A stretch of 64,000 nt of DNA from Cordylochernes scorpioides (taxonomy: Eukaryota; Arthropoda; Arachnida; Pseudoscorpiones; Chernetidae), in assembly GCA_030710605.1 (NCBI GenBank), contig CP092874.1, forward strand, positions 23,717,634 to 23,781,633, given 5' to 3'. Under the pieces are notes generated by a model. That model searched no databases. It worked only from the letters and a program-made list of their open reading frames with translations, and had not been told where the DNA came from. Positions 30,346 through 40,475 of this stretch are shown in pieces. The stretch's first letter is position 1, and every line of letters begins with the position of its first letter. Position numbers and translations under genes: made by a program.

Positions 30346-30664
30346 TTTTTTTTTTTTGCTTATCCCTTGTACACGTGGTACAGACCATGATAATCATGGT
30401 GGGTTGAAGTTTTCGACTGCTTTTACTGTAAGTGCACCACATGTCTACACATATGAAAAGCAGTTCGACTTTGCACTTATAAATGTGCCAGAGCCTCATT
30501 TGGTTACTTGCACTCTCTGATGGGGTTGGACTTTTGCAAGAATCAGGGGCCATTTGAGCATTTTTTTTTTTTTAAATCAGAAAAAAGTGTCCAATGCGAG
30601 AATTGAACCCGGGTCGTAGTAGTCAAAAACCAACGGTTTAGACCATCCTTCCACTAACCCCCCA
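30346..30664 (-). mobile_element. S1 SINE
   Basis: Full length on the minus strand, ending GAGAATTGAACCCGGGTC. Orthologue at 59532-59838. Confidence 0.88.
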
Positions 30665-30710
30665 GGCGGTATATGTTATTGTGTGGGGTAAAGTATCCAT
30701 GATTTTTGGT

Positions 30711-30915
30711 AGATAGAAAATAACAACAAAATCTACCCCACTTGCCCAAAATGTAGCTTGGCACCTGCAGCTCCAGAACACATTTTGGCTTGTTTTAGAT
30801 TCACTAAACAGGACCTTGGGAGAGGCCACTGCTTATCATAAAACAGCTCGAGGAGCATGAACTCATGGAATTTGTGTAATCTTTACACAAGGGGATAAGA
30901 AACAACACCAACAAC
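30711..30915 (+). mobile_element. LINE-A 3' fragment, first copy only
   Basis: 205 bp ending GGGGATAAGAAACAACACC, with the 12-bp duplication ATGATTTTTGGT on both sides (30699-30710, 30916-30927). The second gene copy shows the empty site at about 60515-60535. Confidence 0.92.
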
Positions 30916-32007
30916 ATGATTTTTGGTTATCCCCACTTCCCACCCGTACAGGGTATCTTTCAGTACTGGAGTAAGGAGTGTAGAAGATAAAACAAGGTAG
31001 TAGTAGTATGTACCCACCACCATCTTGCCTCTCTATGCCGTAACTCTCTCCCTACGCCAACATTTATCACTTGGCATTGATGCCACAGCTCTGATTAGAT
31101 AACATTCTTTTCTCTCTCTATTTTTTTAACTTTATGCAATCCATTAGTTTTGGCTTTCTTTACCTCGAAACCCACTACCACAGCCTACCATTACTATTGT
31201 TGTGTTCCTCTCTATACCTACCTGTTATTCATTTATTTATTTTTCTAGGAGGGTTATTTACATACTGGAGAACTTTGCTATTACAACATCGCTTATTATT
31301 TTAGCTTGTTATAACCACAGTTTGAACACTTTGGGACTTAAAACCTGGGACTTTAGAATTGGGATATGTTGTAAAACACTCACAGCCTACCATTACTATT
31401 GTGTGTCCCTCTCTTACCTACCTTTTATTCTTTTTTCTAGGAGGGTTATTTACATACTGGGGAACTTTGCTATTACAACTTCGTTTAATATTTAATCTTG
31501 TTATAACCACAGTTTGAACACTTTGGGACTTAAAACCTGGGACTTTAGAATTGGGATATGTTGTAAAACCACAGAAGTTTGAACGATTTCAACTTTAGAC
31601 TATAGTTGGAGCATTCAATTCAATTACTAGTGGATGGTTGGTTTCTGGGAGTGATTTTACACTTCACTTGATGCCTTGGTCAAATTTTACTGTTCCATTT
31701 TTACATTCCTGATGTTTTTACCTTTTGGTGTTTCTTTAAAAATATAAAAAAATATAGTAGAACACACCTCTTTAATCTCTATTCATGATAAAATTGTGTA
31801 AAAAGAAACTCATTGTGGGAAAATATTTTTGTATTTTTAAACACCTCTTTAATATTCAACCTACTATAATCACATTAATTCGACCATTTTTTTCACATTC
31901 CAATGAGTCTTTATTGTTTTTAATTGAGCCCAACTATAATTCAACACCTGCTTTTGATTCAACCAAAAATTTTTATCCCTTGTGGTGTTGAAAGTTAGAG
32001 GACTGTG
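30916..32007. repeat. Intron 9 with local tandem duplication
   Basis: A roughly 195-bp unit (CAGCCTACCATTACTATTGT ... GGGATATGTTGTAAAAC) is present twice in a row at about 31185-31379 and 31384-31570. The second gene copy has a single unit at 60778-60980. A P2-like 70-bp piece is at 31925-31995. No exon. Confidence 0.8.
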
Positions 32008-32230
32008 TACACTCATGGACAAAACTTGAAGAAGCGGAAAGTCTTTGATATTGCCAGTTGTCTACTATCTTTTTTTTTTAAGTAGACAATTAAGTAGGCA
32101 ATTTTGTTCACATTTGGTTATCTCGTGTGTCTTCAATAAAGGTCACTGTAATATCTTTCAGAGTTATTGTCTGAATCCCGATATGCATGCTAAAAGGTAC
32201 AACTTCCTTAAGTTTTGTCCATGAGTGTAT
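32008..32230. mobile_element. C1 MITE
   Basis: ACACTCATGGACAAAACTTG ... AAGTTTTGTCCATGAGTGT, perfect outer ends, TA-flanked. Confidence 0.87.
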
Positions 32231-32261
32231 ATATTGCAGTTCTCCTGAATCTTATAATAGT

Positions 32262-32362
32262 GTGTGACATTTCAACAGCGTTGTTATTTATTTATTTGGA
32301 TTTGTTCTTATTACCTTGTGTTTATAATCTATAATCCAAATTGTGCTTTATCATTTACCTTG
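32262..32362. mobile_element. F element, decayed
   Basis: TAATAGTGTGTGACATTTCA ... CCAAATTGTGCTTTATCA with the hairpin largely lost. Confidence 0.75.
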
Positions 32363-32431
32363 TCATATTTGTGTGGGGGTGTTAAAACTGTCTATGTTGG
32401 CATACCAAATGTATTTTTTTGTTTCTTGATA

Positions 32432-32610
32432 CAGTAGAACCTCCATGAGAGGACACTCGCGCTAGAGGACACCTCTTTATAAAGGACAGTTTTCATTTGT
32501 AAAAATCACCATTTTTACTATTTAGCAACTCTTCCGTAAGAGGGAACCTCTTCCTAAAGGACACTTTAGCTTTGCAATTAAGTGTTGTCCTTTACAGGGA
32601 GGTTCTACTG
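32432..32610. mobile_element. P1 MITE
   Basis: CAGTAGAACCTCCATGAGAG to CAGGGAGGTTCTACTG, TA on both sides, 87 bp upstream of ERGIC3 exon 10. Orthologue at 61823-62000. Confidence 0.9.
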
Positions 32611-32697
32611 TATTATAAAGAAGCCCGTTGTGTGTTTTGACAAAGCTGTAGGCTATGTAGGCCTCCAGGTAGACATAGATGTGTGTGTGCGCCGTAG

Positions 32698-32834
32698 ACC
32701 CTCCACACCAACCAGTTTGCAGTAACCAGACACAGCACATCTCCTAACTCCCAAGGATCCGAACAAGTCTTCCCAGGTGTCTTCTTCTCCTATGAGATTG
32801 CTCCAATGATGGTCAAGTACTCTGAGAATTACAA
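32698..32834 (+). CDS. ERGIC3: ERGIC3 exon 10 of window
   Basis: Acceptor GCCGTAG, donor GTAAGT; 45 codons + 2 nt. It encodes TLHTNQFAVTRH, a short linker, then a block reading PGVFFSYEIAPMMVKYSENY. These match TNQFSVTRH and PGVF..YE.(S/A)PMMVK of ERGIC3, just before the second membrane segment. The copy at 62088-62224 has two synonymous changes. Confidence 0.96.
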
Positions 32835-32894
32835 GTAAGTACTGTAGCTGTCGTTACATCCTACTCTTCAGCCTTGGGATAGCAAAGTATTGTA

Positions 32895-33830
32895 TATACA
32901 CGCAAGGTAATAAGAACAAATCCAAATAAATAATTAGTATGTGACGTTTCGGTAACAGCGTTGTTACCATCTTCAGACAAAAGTACTGAATGAGAGTACA
33001 CTCGCGCTAGAGGACACCTCTCTAAAAAGGACAGTTTTCATTTACAAAATTACCATTTTTACTATTTAGTAACTCTCTGGTAAGAGGACACCTCTCTCCC
33101 TAAAGGACAATTTTTCTCTGCAATTAGGTGTTGTCCTTTACAAGGAGATTCCACTATATATATTTTAAGCTTAATTAAATAATTGTTCCCCCACACAGAG
33201 TATATGTGTTTAAGATCACAAGTAAATAAGTGCAAACCCCAGAAGATAAGTTTCTCTTTGTTTTACTTATATTATACGTTTCTCTTTTATTTTGTTCTCT
33301 CTCTTGTAAATCAATAATGTTTGATCTCAATCTTCTTTTCTTTATTTCAACCTAGAGCGCTATGTCCCCCTAGGGACACTTGCACTTTAAAGATAAACAA
33401 AATTTTGAAAGAAAACAAGACACACTAATAAATTATTTGGATTAGGTCTTGTTTTCTTTTATTATAATCTATAATCCAAATTGTGCTTTATCAACATTTT
33501 GAAAGAAAAGAAAGAAATATATTTTTAATATGTACAAAGGCCTGGTATGCAAATTTAGTTAAATGAAATCAAATTGTAGTGTGTGTATTCGAGAAAAGAA
33601 ATTTACAGATTAAAAAGAGAATCTTCTTGGAATCGGTATCTTTAAAAAGTCAACGCAAAGTCTGACTGTCATATGGTGGATAGCTAACCAATGACAGCAG
33701 TTCTTTTTACCGATCATGGAGGAGACTTATGGACTCTTCAGCCAGTGTGTGTTGATTTTCGGTATCATTGTTGTTACCGAAATGTCACACACTATTAATT
33801 TATTTGGATTTGGTCTTATTTCCTTGTAGA
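32895..33830. repeat. F and P1 fragments in ERGIC3 intron 10
   Basis: F half-arms at 32900-32992, 33420-33495 and 33757-33830, and a P1 copy at 32995-33152. The remainder is unassigned AT-rich intron. The counterpart region in the second gene copy is 62284-63460. Confidence 0.75.
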
Positions 33831-34399
33831 ATCCTTTACTAAAAGAACCCTTATTTGTTGAAAGTGAACTTTAATTACTTAATAACTACTTTAATAACGA
33901 ATGGTCTTAGTTAAGTAAAGACTCTAGAGGACTTGTTCCCAACTCTATAATGGCATCACTTTATACTATAAGGTTCTCCCCAAGGTTCATAAACATCTTA
34001 TATATATGTTATATAAAAATTTTATTTTAAATTATAATTTCATAGATTCAAATACTCTGCTAAATCGACCGCCAGAGGTCACTCTTCCCCTATAAAAACT
34101 CATTGTTGTTTTATCCCAATGGCCGGCTCAAAACTTTTGTACATTATGTAAATAATATTTTGTTTTCCTTATTCTACTCGCCTTAAGCCAGGCATTAATT
34201 TTATCAAATTATGTCTTTTTTTTATATTTTATAATTGTGTTAAAATTAAATTACTGATCAAAACTATTTTTCATTATCATACTTTAAAGATTTCAACCAC
34301 GACTGCATTTCCATACCATAATCCTCAACATGATCTAAATTCAAGCAGGAAATCTCATTCATCTTTATTTATAACATATATATCTCTTATATAATGAGT
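33831..34399. repeat. Intron 10 with dispersed unit
   Basis: The part at 34015-34395 (AAATCGACCGCCAGAGGTCA, ATGGCCGGCTCAAAACTTTT, AAGCCAGGCATTA) recurs at 46545-46895 in a different intron, so it is a dispersed repeat of unknown class. 33831-34014 is unassigned. Confidence 0.7.
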
Positions 34400-34910
34400 T
34401 TTTTCACATGTGTATCCATGTGGTGCACTTAAAAAGCAGTCGCCTACTTCTACCCACCATGATTATCATGGCCTGTTCCACTGGGGATAAGCTTACAACA
34501 AGTTTACAAACTTTTGGGACAGCCTTGTAAGTTGTGATGAGGATCTTTAGGATATCAATAATGTTTGTGTCAGAGCTGCTCCTACATTTATCTCAGGTTT
34601 GTTCCTACTGTTACAAGATTTGGTTGTTGTCTGTGCAGGTCTTTCTTCCACTTTGCCACCAGCATCTGTGCCATTGTTGGGGGAGTGCTTACAAGTGAGT
34701 TGGTTGCTGCGACAAACACTTTTTCTTTAATATTAGTATCCCTGGTACATGTGTGGCCATGATAATCATGGTGGTGGGCAGAAATTGGTGACTGCTTTCA
34801 CTGTAAGTATACCACATGTCTTACACAGATGGAAAGCAGTTCGACTTTTGGTATACTTACAAATAAGCCAGAGCCATCAGAAAAAGGTACAAATGTGGGA
34901 TTCTATCCTG
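34400..34910. repeat. S1 fragments flanking ERGIC3 exon 11
   Basis: A plus-strand S1 3' piece at 34400-34495 (TTTTTCACATGTGTATCCAT, ending CTGGGGATAAGC) and a minus-strand piece at 34735-34910 (CCATGATAATCATGG, ending near GTGGGATTCTATCCTGGATC). The exon at 34639-34694 lies between them and is untouched. Confidence 0.72.
34639..34694 (+). CDS. ERGIC3: ERGIC3 exon 11 of window (second membrane segment)
   Basis: Acceptor CTGTGCAG, donor GTGAGT; 1 nt + 18 codons + 1 nt. It encodes SFFHFATSICAIVGGVLT, matching SF.HFLTG(V/I)CAI(I/V)GG of the family, the start of the C-terminal transmembrane segment. The final exon, about 25 residues with the cytosolic tail that carries ER-exit/retrieval signals, was not found between here and the N gap at 44872. 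The equivalent exon of the second copy would lie just past the window end. Confidence 0.94.
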
Positions 34911-35006
34911 GATCTTGACTGTCTAATACCACTTGTCCATCTAGTTACTGTACATACAGCCAAGTAGGTTGGGATTTGAGAAATGGTTGAATTATAGTTG
35001 GGAATG

Positions 35007-35379
35007 AAAAAATAGTACAAAAGTAATATTGTACTGGGATAAGGTGCATAAATTAAGAAAAAGGCATCTACTTATCGTGCAACTGAAAGTTTTGTAGCGT
35101 TCTCACACAATTCTGGCCTTAACTACCCGTTTCATGATTTTTCAGGATGCCTTAATGACCAATTTTTTGGTCGTTGAGGTACAGCTTGCACCACGCTGAT
35201 GAGGGCCAACAGCCCGAAACGCGTCCGTGGTTAGCTTTTCTTGATTAATCAAGAATGGGTATTTGGCCAATTCTGGAATAATTAAAAAATCAACGAATAG
35301 TTGATATTTATTCCAATAGATGGCGCAAGCCATCAGCAACTTTCAGTTGCACGATAAGTAGATGCCTTTTTCTTAATTA
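35007..35379 (+). mobile_element. Hammerhead-bearing retroelement (retrozyme/Penelope-like)
   Basis: 373 bp flanked by the 13-bp duplication ATAGTTGGGAATG (34994-35006, 35380-35392). Inside are inverted arms of about 42 bp (35050-35091 and 35338-35379: AAGAAAAAGGCATCTACTTA versus its complement). The ribozyme sits midway. There is no ORF. The long duplication favours retroposition over cut-and-paste. Penelope-like elements carry hammerheads in their terminal repeats and often have inverted ends, so a non-autonomous derivative of one is the best reading. Confidence 0.8.
35183..35236 (+). ncRNA. Type I hammerhead self-cleaving ribozyme
   Basis: All hammerhead core bases are present in order. 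Stem I 5' strand is ACCACG (35190-35195) and core CTGATGA is at 35196-35202. Stem II is GGGC / GCCC closing the loop CAACA (35203-35215), then GAAA (35216-35219). Stem III is the palindrome ACGCGT (35219-35224) and the cleavage C is 35225. Stem I 3' strand CGTGGT (35226-35231) pairs perfectly with the 5' strand. An outer AGCT/AGCT helix (35183-35186, 35233-35236) lies beyond a 3x1 internal loop, where tertiary contacts form in type I ribozymes. The very short self-complementary stem III is the form known from Penelope-like elements and animal retrozymes, which often cleave as dimers. Cleavage would fall between 35225 and 35226. Activity is inferred. Confidence 0.92.
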
Positions 35380-35464
35380 ATAGTTGGGAATGTGTGTTGG
35401 ATCAAAGTGGGTTGAGGTGAGGAAGTAACACAAGTTAGAAGAACAAATCCAAATAATAGAAAAT

Positions 35465-35905
35465 ACCATCATGACTGGGTGAAGTAGAATGTGTTTGTCA
35501 TTAAGACTGGGAGCTGAATCGAATCAGTCTATGCTACTCTTTATTCTTTCTTTATCTCCACTCAACAATCATATTAGGGTATCAAGACTGTAGAGATTTA
35601 GATGGTGTCTCCTGGAGATGAGCTCATCTAGTAGTAGCTCATCAAGTAGAGCTCATCAAAAGAGATTTGACATCCATAATAATTGGGTGAAGTAGAATGT
35701 GCCTGTCATTAAAACTGTGAGCATTACTCAGTAGCATTAGCTCCAATATGAAATGGACGTCTCTGACATGAGGAACAGACGTTCACCATCATGACACAGT
35801 ATAGCTGCTCCTAACATGGAGTACAGACTCTGCTGTATCCCTGGAGCCCTTACAGGGTACTACCAACTGGGCCACCTGAGCCCAGGTTTTTTAGCAAAGA
35901 GAACA
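35465..35905 (-). mobile_element. B element fragments
   Basis: Two overlapping partial copies: a tail-proximal piece (ATCATGACTGGGTGAAGTAG) at about 35465-35650 and a more complete one at about 35660-35905 ending CTGAGCCCAGGTTTTTTAGC. Both are diverged. Confidence 0.72.
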
Positions 35906-35967
35906 CCATAATTGTAGGTTGGATTTTGAGTTTGTTTCAATTTGAAGACTTCAATCAACCTTTTTAT

Positions 35968-36118
35968 AAATTAAGAAAAAGGCATCTCCTTATTGTGCAA
36001 CTGAAAGTTACTGTTGGTTTGTTAATCCATGATTCAGTTACAAGATAAGGAGATGTCTTTTGTCTTAATTTATCCACCATATCTCAGTATAATTTCACAT
36101 TTGTACTATTTTTTTTTT
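35968..36118 (-). mobile_element. Short ribozyme-less relative of the 35007 element
   Basis: Carries the same inverted arms (AAGAAAAAGGCATCTCCTTA and complement) and the same AATAGTACAAA end, but inverted and with the centre, including the hammerhead, missing. An approximate 12-bp duplication AA(C)CTTTTTATA flanks it (about 35956-35967 and 36121-36130). Confidence 0.75.
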
Positions 36119-36142
36119 CAAACTTTTTATAAATGTTTATTG

Positions 36143-36365
36143 ATAAGGCATAATTTGTATTATAGATTATAAACACACGGTAACAAGACCAAATCCAAAT
36201 AAATAAATAGTGTGTGACATTTCGGTAACAGCGTTGTTACCATCTTCAGACAAAAGTACTGAAGTAATGACAAAAGTCATTCAGTACTTTTGTCTGAAGA
36301 TGGTAACAACGCTGTTACCGAAACGTCACACACTATTTATTTATTTGGTCTTATTACCTTGTGTT
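36143..36365. mobile_element. F foldback with 15-17 bp target duplication
   Basis: A full F (223 bp) between two copies of TATAAATGTTTATTG (36128-36142, 36366-36380). Each arm is almost perfectly complementary. Core CTGAAGA, stem GGTAACA-ACGC-TGTTACC, GAAACGTC. Confidence 0.92.
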
Positions 36366-36545
36366 TATAAATGTTTATTGTTCTTTTGACATTTCAGCAA
36401 CCCACTGTCACCCTTTAAAAAAAAATAGGTAGAAAAACTTATTAGTGAAGTATTTGTCTTTCTACCTTTTCTTTTGGAAAAGGGTGACAGTAGGTCAGTA
36501 AAACATCAAAGGACAATAAACATTTATAAAAAGGCTGATGAACTT
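36366..36545. repeat. Imperfect palindrome
   Basis: AATGTTTATTGTTCTTTTGA ... and its complement ACAATAAACATTTATAAAAA, with a second paired block CCCACTGTCACCCTTT / AAAGGGTGACAGTAGG. The F element at 36143 inserted in its left arm. Not assigned to a family. Confidence 0.75.
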
Positions 36546-36699
36546 GTTCAACTTGTACAAATTCAAATAAAAATTGTTTAATTTGTAAAAGAATTATACA
36601 CATCTATAATATATTTTAGAATTTTCATAACAGATGGCACGCTAATGTATCATAATATAAATTCAAATAAGTAAAAATTATGTGATGTTTATGTAACAA

Positions 36700-37010
36700 C
36701 CGGTTCAAAATCACATTAATAGGTACCGCTCAGCAAGAGCTACCTATTTCATGATAATTGAAACAGTGAATAATATATGTGAAGGTTATTCACATATTAA
36801 ACAAAATTTTAACGCGGGATTCAATCCCGGTTCATGACTGTCGGGAATCGAAGGTGTTACCCTCTCATCCACCGACCTTTTGTCGGGAATCGAGCGTGTT
36901 ACCCTCTCATCCACCGACCTTTTGTCGGGAATCGAGCGTGTTACCCTCTCATCCACCGACCTTTTGTCGGGAATCGAGCGTGTTACCCTCTCGTCCACCG
37001 ATGCCAGGTA
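36700..37010 (-). mobile_element. S2 SINE with expanded head
   Basis: Minus-strand S2: the tail region (CGGTTCAAAATCACATTAAT) is at 36701-36725 and the body (GGTTATTCACATATTAAAC) at 36783-36801. The B-box-like region follows at 36815-36835. The tRNA-like head is replaced by four tandem 42-bp units (36839, 36881, 36923, 36965). Confidence 0.82.
36839..37004 (-). repeat. 42-bp tandem repeat, 4 units
   Basis: Unit TGTCGGGAATCGA(A/G)(G/C)GTG then TTACCCTCTCATCCACCGAC. Units 2-4 are nearly identical; unit 1 differs at two bases. Each unit is the 5' part of the S2 tRNA-like head (GTCGGTGGATGAGAGGGTAA in reverse). 42 bp is a multiple of three, so open frames run through both strands by chance. Confidence 0.95.
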
Positions 37011-37079
37011 AGTATTATGTAACAATACTGTTACCAAATTGCTCCAATATAATTTTTAATACAATATAATGCAGCTTAT

Positions 37080-37535
37080 GATTGTAGAAAGGCATTTGAA
37101 AATTATCCCGCATTTGTTCCTTTTGAACGCAGATTCGAAATTTATTTTAAGGAGAAATAAAAATTATTTCTAACCTTAGGGATAAAAGGATGAATTGTGA
37201 AGAGTAATGATAAACGGAAAAATAAAAGTGTCTAGGGATGGGAATCGAACCCAAAGTGTTCCGCTTACCAGGCAGATGCCATATCCACTAGGCTATCCTG
37301 GACATATTTTTCCGTTTGTAAATATTATATAAAGTAAATTTATAATACAATATAATGTGGCTTATGATTGTAGAAAGGCATTTGAAAGTTATCCCGCATT
37401 TGTTTCTTTTGAACGCAGAATCGAAATTTATTTTAAGGAGAAATAACGATTATTTCTAACCTTAGGGATGAAGTATGAAAGGATGAATTATGAAGAGAAA
37501 TGATAAACGGAAAAATATAATTTATTTATTTGGTG
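37080..37535. mobile_element. T element with tRNA-like core
   Basis: Arm (TGATTGTAGAAAGGCATTTG ... GATAAACGGAAAAATAAAAG), then a minus-strand tRNA-like core at 37232-37304 (GGATAGCCTAGTGGATATGG, TCTGC-CTGGTAA-GCGGA anticodon arm, GGGTTCGATTCCCA). A second arm at 37355-37520 repeats in the same orientation instead of inverted. The acceptor ends GTCCAGG / CCTAGAC pair with one mismatch. Confidence 0.8.
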
Positions 37536-38125
37536 TTACCCTGTGTTACTTAATTATAATCCAAAAATTGTATACCTTACCATAAAAAAAAAGTTATAAA
37601 TGTTGTATACACATTTTTTAAATATAATAATTCATAAATATAATTATTAAAAAGTATATTTTTTAATAATAATTTTTAACAGTACATTTCAATAGAAAAT
37701 TTCATTATTGAGAAAAACCTGTAAAGATCTAATTTGAAACATCTGCACAGAAATATTCCCTATTTGAAATGTATTCCATGTTGTTTTCTCTTATCTTTCC
37801 TTTTTTTTCACTCTGTCATCACTTAGATATCTGCCTCTTACCTCACACCCCCCCCCCTCCCTCACTTATCTCCTCAATTGTTTCTTGGTTTCACCTACAT
37901 TACATACCTCTTCTACCTAGAACCTGGCAGGGCTGATTTAATCGGACACGGCTGAGTAATGGCTAAAAAATGGCAGAGGCTGATTAGAGCGACCCGATGT
38001 TGGAGCTCTACCTTTACATCACATATATAGTTTACTTATTTGCACGTGTATTACATATTATACCTATTTGCATATATATGTACTGATTTGCATATACAGT
38101 AGAACCTCCATGTATTGCAGAGCCA
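37536..38125. other. AT-rich sequence, nothing recognised
   Basis: Intergenic or last-intron sequence with a C-run at 37845. No exon or repeat family recognised. Confidence 0.55.
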
Positions 38126-38345
38126 CATATTATGATGCACTAGCGCGCCATCTGTTATCAAAATTCGAAACTATTTTAAACGCGTAAGATTCTTTTTTAA
38201 ATTAAACCATTTCTACTGCCCTTACTGCAATGGAAAAAAAAAGTCAGGCCCTCCCTTTAATTTTTCCATTGCAGTAAGGGCAGTAGAAATTGTTTAATTT
38301 CAAAAAGAATCTTACGCCTTTAAAATAGTTTCGAATTTTTTTATT
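38126..38345. mobile_element. M1 foldback, short form
   Basis: Arms GATGCACTAGCGCGCCATCT ... CCCTTACTGCAATGG and the complement meet at 38240-38270 (AGTCAGGCCCTCCC). Confidence 0.82.
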
Positions 38346-38389
38346 ACATATTATACCTATTTGCACATATATATACTGATTTGCATATA

Positions 38390-38567
38390 CAGTAGAACCT
38401 CCCTGTAAAGGACACCTAATTGCAGAGCTAAAGTATCCTTTAAGGAGAGGTGTCCTCTTACCGGAGAGTTGCTAAATAGTAAATATGGTAATTTTGGTGA
38501 TAAACACTGTCCTTTGTAGAGAGGTGCCCTCTAGCACGAGTGTCCTCTCAAGGAGGTTGTTCTACTG
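38390..38567. mobile_element. P1 MITE
   Basis: CAGTAGAACCTCCCTGTAAA to AGGTTGTTCTACTG, TA-flanked. Confidence 0.9.
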
Positions 38568-40475
38568 TGTATTACATTTATAAATTCAATTGCCATCTAT
38601 CGATAAAATTTGTAACAATTAAAATTTTTCTGTGGCAATGAGTTTTTTTTTAATAACATCAAATACATAGTGTGATCAATAATTTACAGGAATGCTAAAT
38701 ATTTAAAGAAATACAAAAGTATAATAAAGTTTTATTTAAAATTTCTCAAAATAATGACAGTCACTATCTATACACTTGTTTCATCTTTTTTTTCCAGATA
38801 TCAAAACACCTCTGAAAATCCTCATCTTTCAGGCTTTTCAAAATATCTTCGAATTCTCCTTTATTTCATGTATTGAGTCAAATCGAGGTCCTTTTAAGAC
38901 TCTTTTAATTTTAGGGTAAAGGAAAAAGTCGTTGGGAGCAAGTCAGGAGAATAGGGTGGCTGGGGTAGTAAAGCAATTCCGTGTTTAGCCAAATAGAGTG
39001 GTACAGTGACGGCCGTATGTGGCCGTGCGTTGTCATGATGCAAGAGCCAATTTTTCTTATGCCATTTTTCGGGTCTTTTCTAATGCACAGCCTCTCTTAA
39101 ACGTCGCAATACATCAAGATAGTAATGTTGATTAATGGTCTGACACTCAGGCATGAATTCATAGTGTACCAATCCCTTTACATCAAAGAAAGTGATAAGA
39201 AGACACTTAAGCTTCGATTTGAACATCCTTGCTTTCTCTTGCTTATTCGACCAGCTTTTAATCATGCAAACCATTCAAATGTCCTCGATTGTGATAGGGC
39301 ATCTTCTTTAAAAGCCTGCTTCAAGATTTTAAATGATTCGGAAGCTGTGTTTTCCCTAATTTAAAGCAAAACTCTATGCAGACTCGCTGTTTTTCAATAC
39401 AGTCCATACTGAAATTCAAAAATGTTCTGATATACTCGAGCTTATAAATTCGATAAAACGTGAGCGCGTGCGTCTATGTGATCAATTTTTATTTCTACGT
39501 GTTGATAAATGTTTTATCTATAAGGTCCTTATAAAATTATTTCATTATTTTGAATATTTTACGTGATCCAGTCTCATTCCTGGAAATTATTGATCACACG
39601 TTGTATATTATCTCTATACAGACCTTACTGCAATGATAAAGGTTATTGAATGAGAGGATTTGGCTCATCAGTAGTGAACCCTCTCAGCAGTTTCACCAAA
39701 TTAATCTCTATGAACCGCTGTAAAATTGTATTGGATTGGTTTTCTTATATATCCTATGTTTACTATGGAAGACAGTTTAGGGGTGTTAAGGAACCTATGG
39801 ATATAAGCTTATAGTTCTGTAGAGGTACATACCTATAATTTCAAGGAATTGCATCAAGCAAAGCTCTTTCACAAATATGGTTTCATAACAAACCTATATT
39901 GGCAAACTACATTTATAAATTCAATTGCCATCTATCGATAAAATTTGTAATAATTATATTTTTTCTGGCAATGTGTGTTAGCTCTACAGACCTTACTGCA
40001 ATGATAAAAGTTATTGAATGAGAGGGCTTTGCTCATCAGTGGTAAACCCTCTCAGTTATTTCGCTCTGAGCAGTATGGAGATTAATTTGGTGAAACCGCT
40101 GAGAAACTTAAGGAAGTTTCAGCATGTATATCGGGACAATAACTCTGAAAGATATTAAAATGACGTTTATTGAAGACACACGAGATAACCAAGTGTGAAT
40201 AGCTTCTGTCTCCTTCAAAAAATAGACTACCAGCAAGATCAAATTATGAAACTTTCTCAAGTTTTGTCCATGAGTGTATATTCAAGGGAATTATTAATTA
40301 GGAAATTAAATCATTAAAGCACACATTTATTTTTTACATAGAATAAATTTCTATCGTCCTTACTGCGATGAACAAATATTGAGAGAGCTTGGGTCATCAG
40401 TGGTAAACCTTCCCAGCAGTTTCGCTAATCTACCAGACTGCCACCTCTCAGAACTCTAATACTGTATTGGATTAT
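38568..40475. repeat. M1-type repeats and C1 MITE around the mariner relic
   Basis: An AATTGCCATCTATCGATAAA-ended variant of M1 at 38585-39750 (host of mariner) and again at 39906-40115. A C1 MITE is at 40102-40280 and an M1 arm at 40350-40475. The short unique spacers between them show nothing else. Confidence 0.72.
38669..39601 (-). pseudogene. mariner transposon relic (DD34D transposase pseudogene)
   Basis: A 0.93 kb cut-and-paste transposon on the minus strand. Inverted ends GTGTGATCAATAATTT(A/C)CAGGAATG are typical of mariner. The readable frame 39274-39080 has LLITFFDVKGLVHYEFMPEC (first catalytic D) and QHYYLDVLRRLREAV. After a frameshift, 39060-38900 gives HHDNARPHTA (second D) and PYSPDL. 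The third catalytic D (DFFLYPKIKR) is in another frame. Frameshifts and stops, and the missing N-terminal half, show it is dead. It lies inside an M1-type repeat. Confidence 0.9.

Noticed and set aside
36839-37004. CRISPR array
   Set aside because: Direct repeats have no spacers, and the window is clearly animal DNA.
36786-37069. Protein-coding repeat (open frames on both strands across the 42-bp array)
   Set aside because: The frames arise because 42 is a multiple of three; the sequence is SINE promoter DNA.
37232-37304. Functional tRNA-Thr(GGT)
   Set aside because: The anticodon arm and acceptor nearly fold, but there are mismatches, the T arm is weak and the core is embedded in mobile T elements. 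A tRNA-like relic is more likely.
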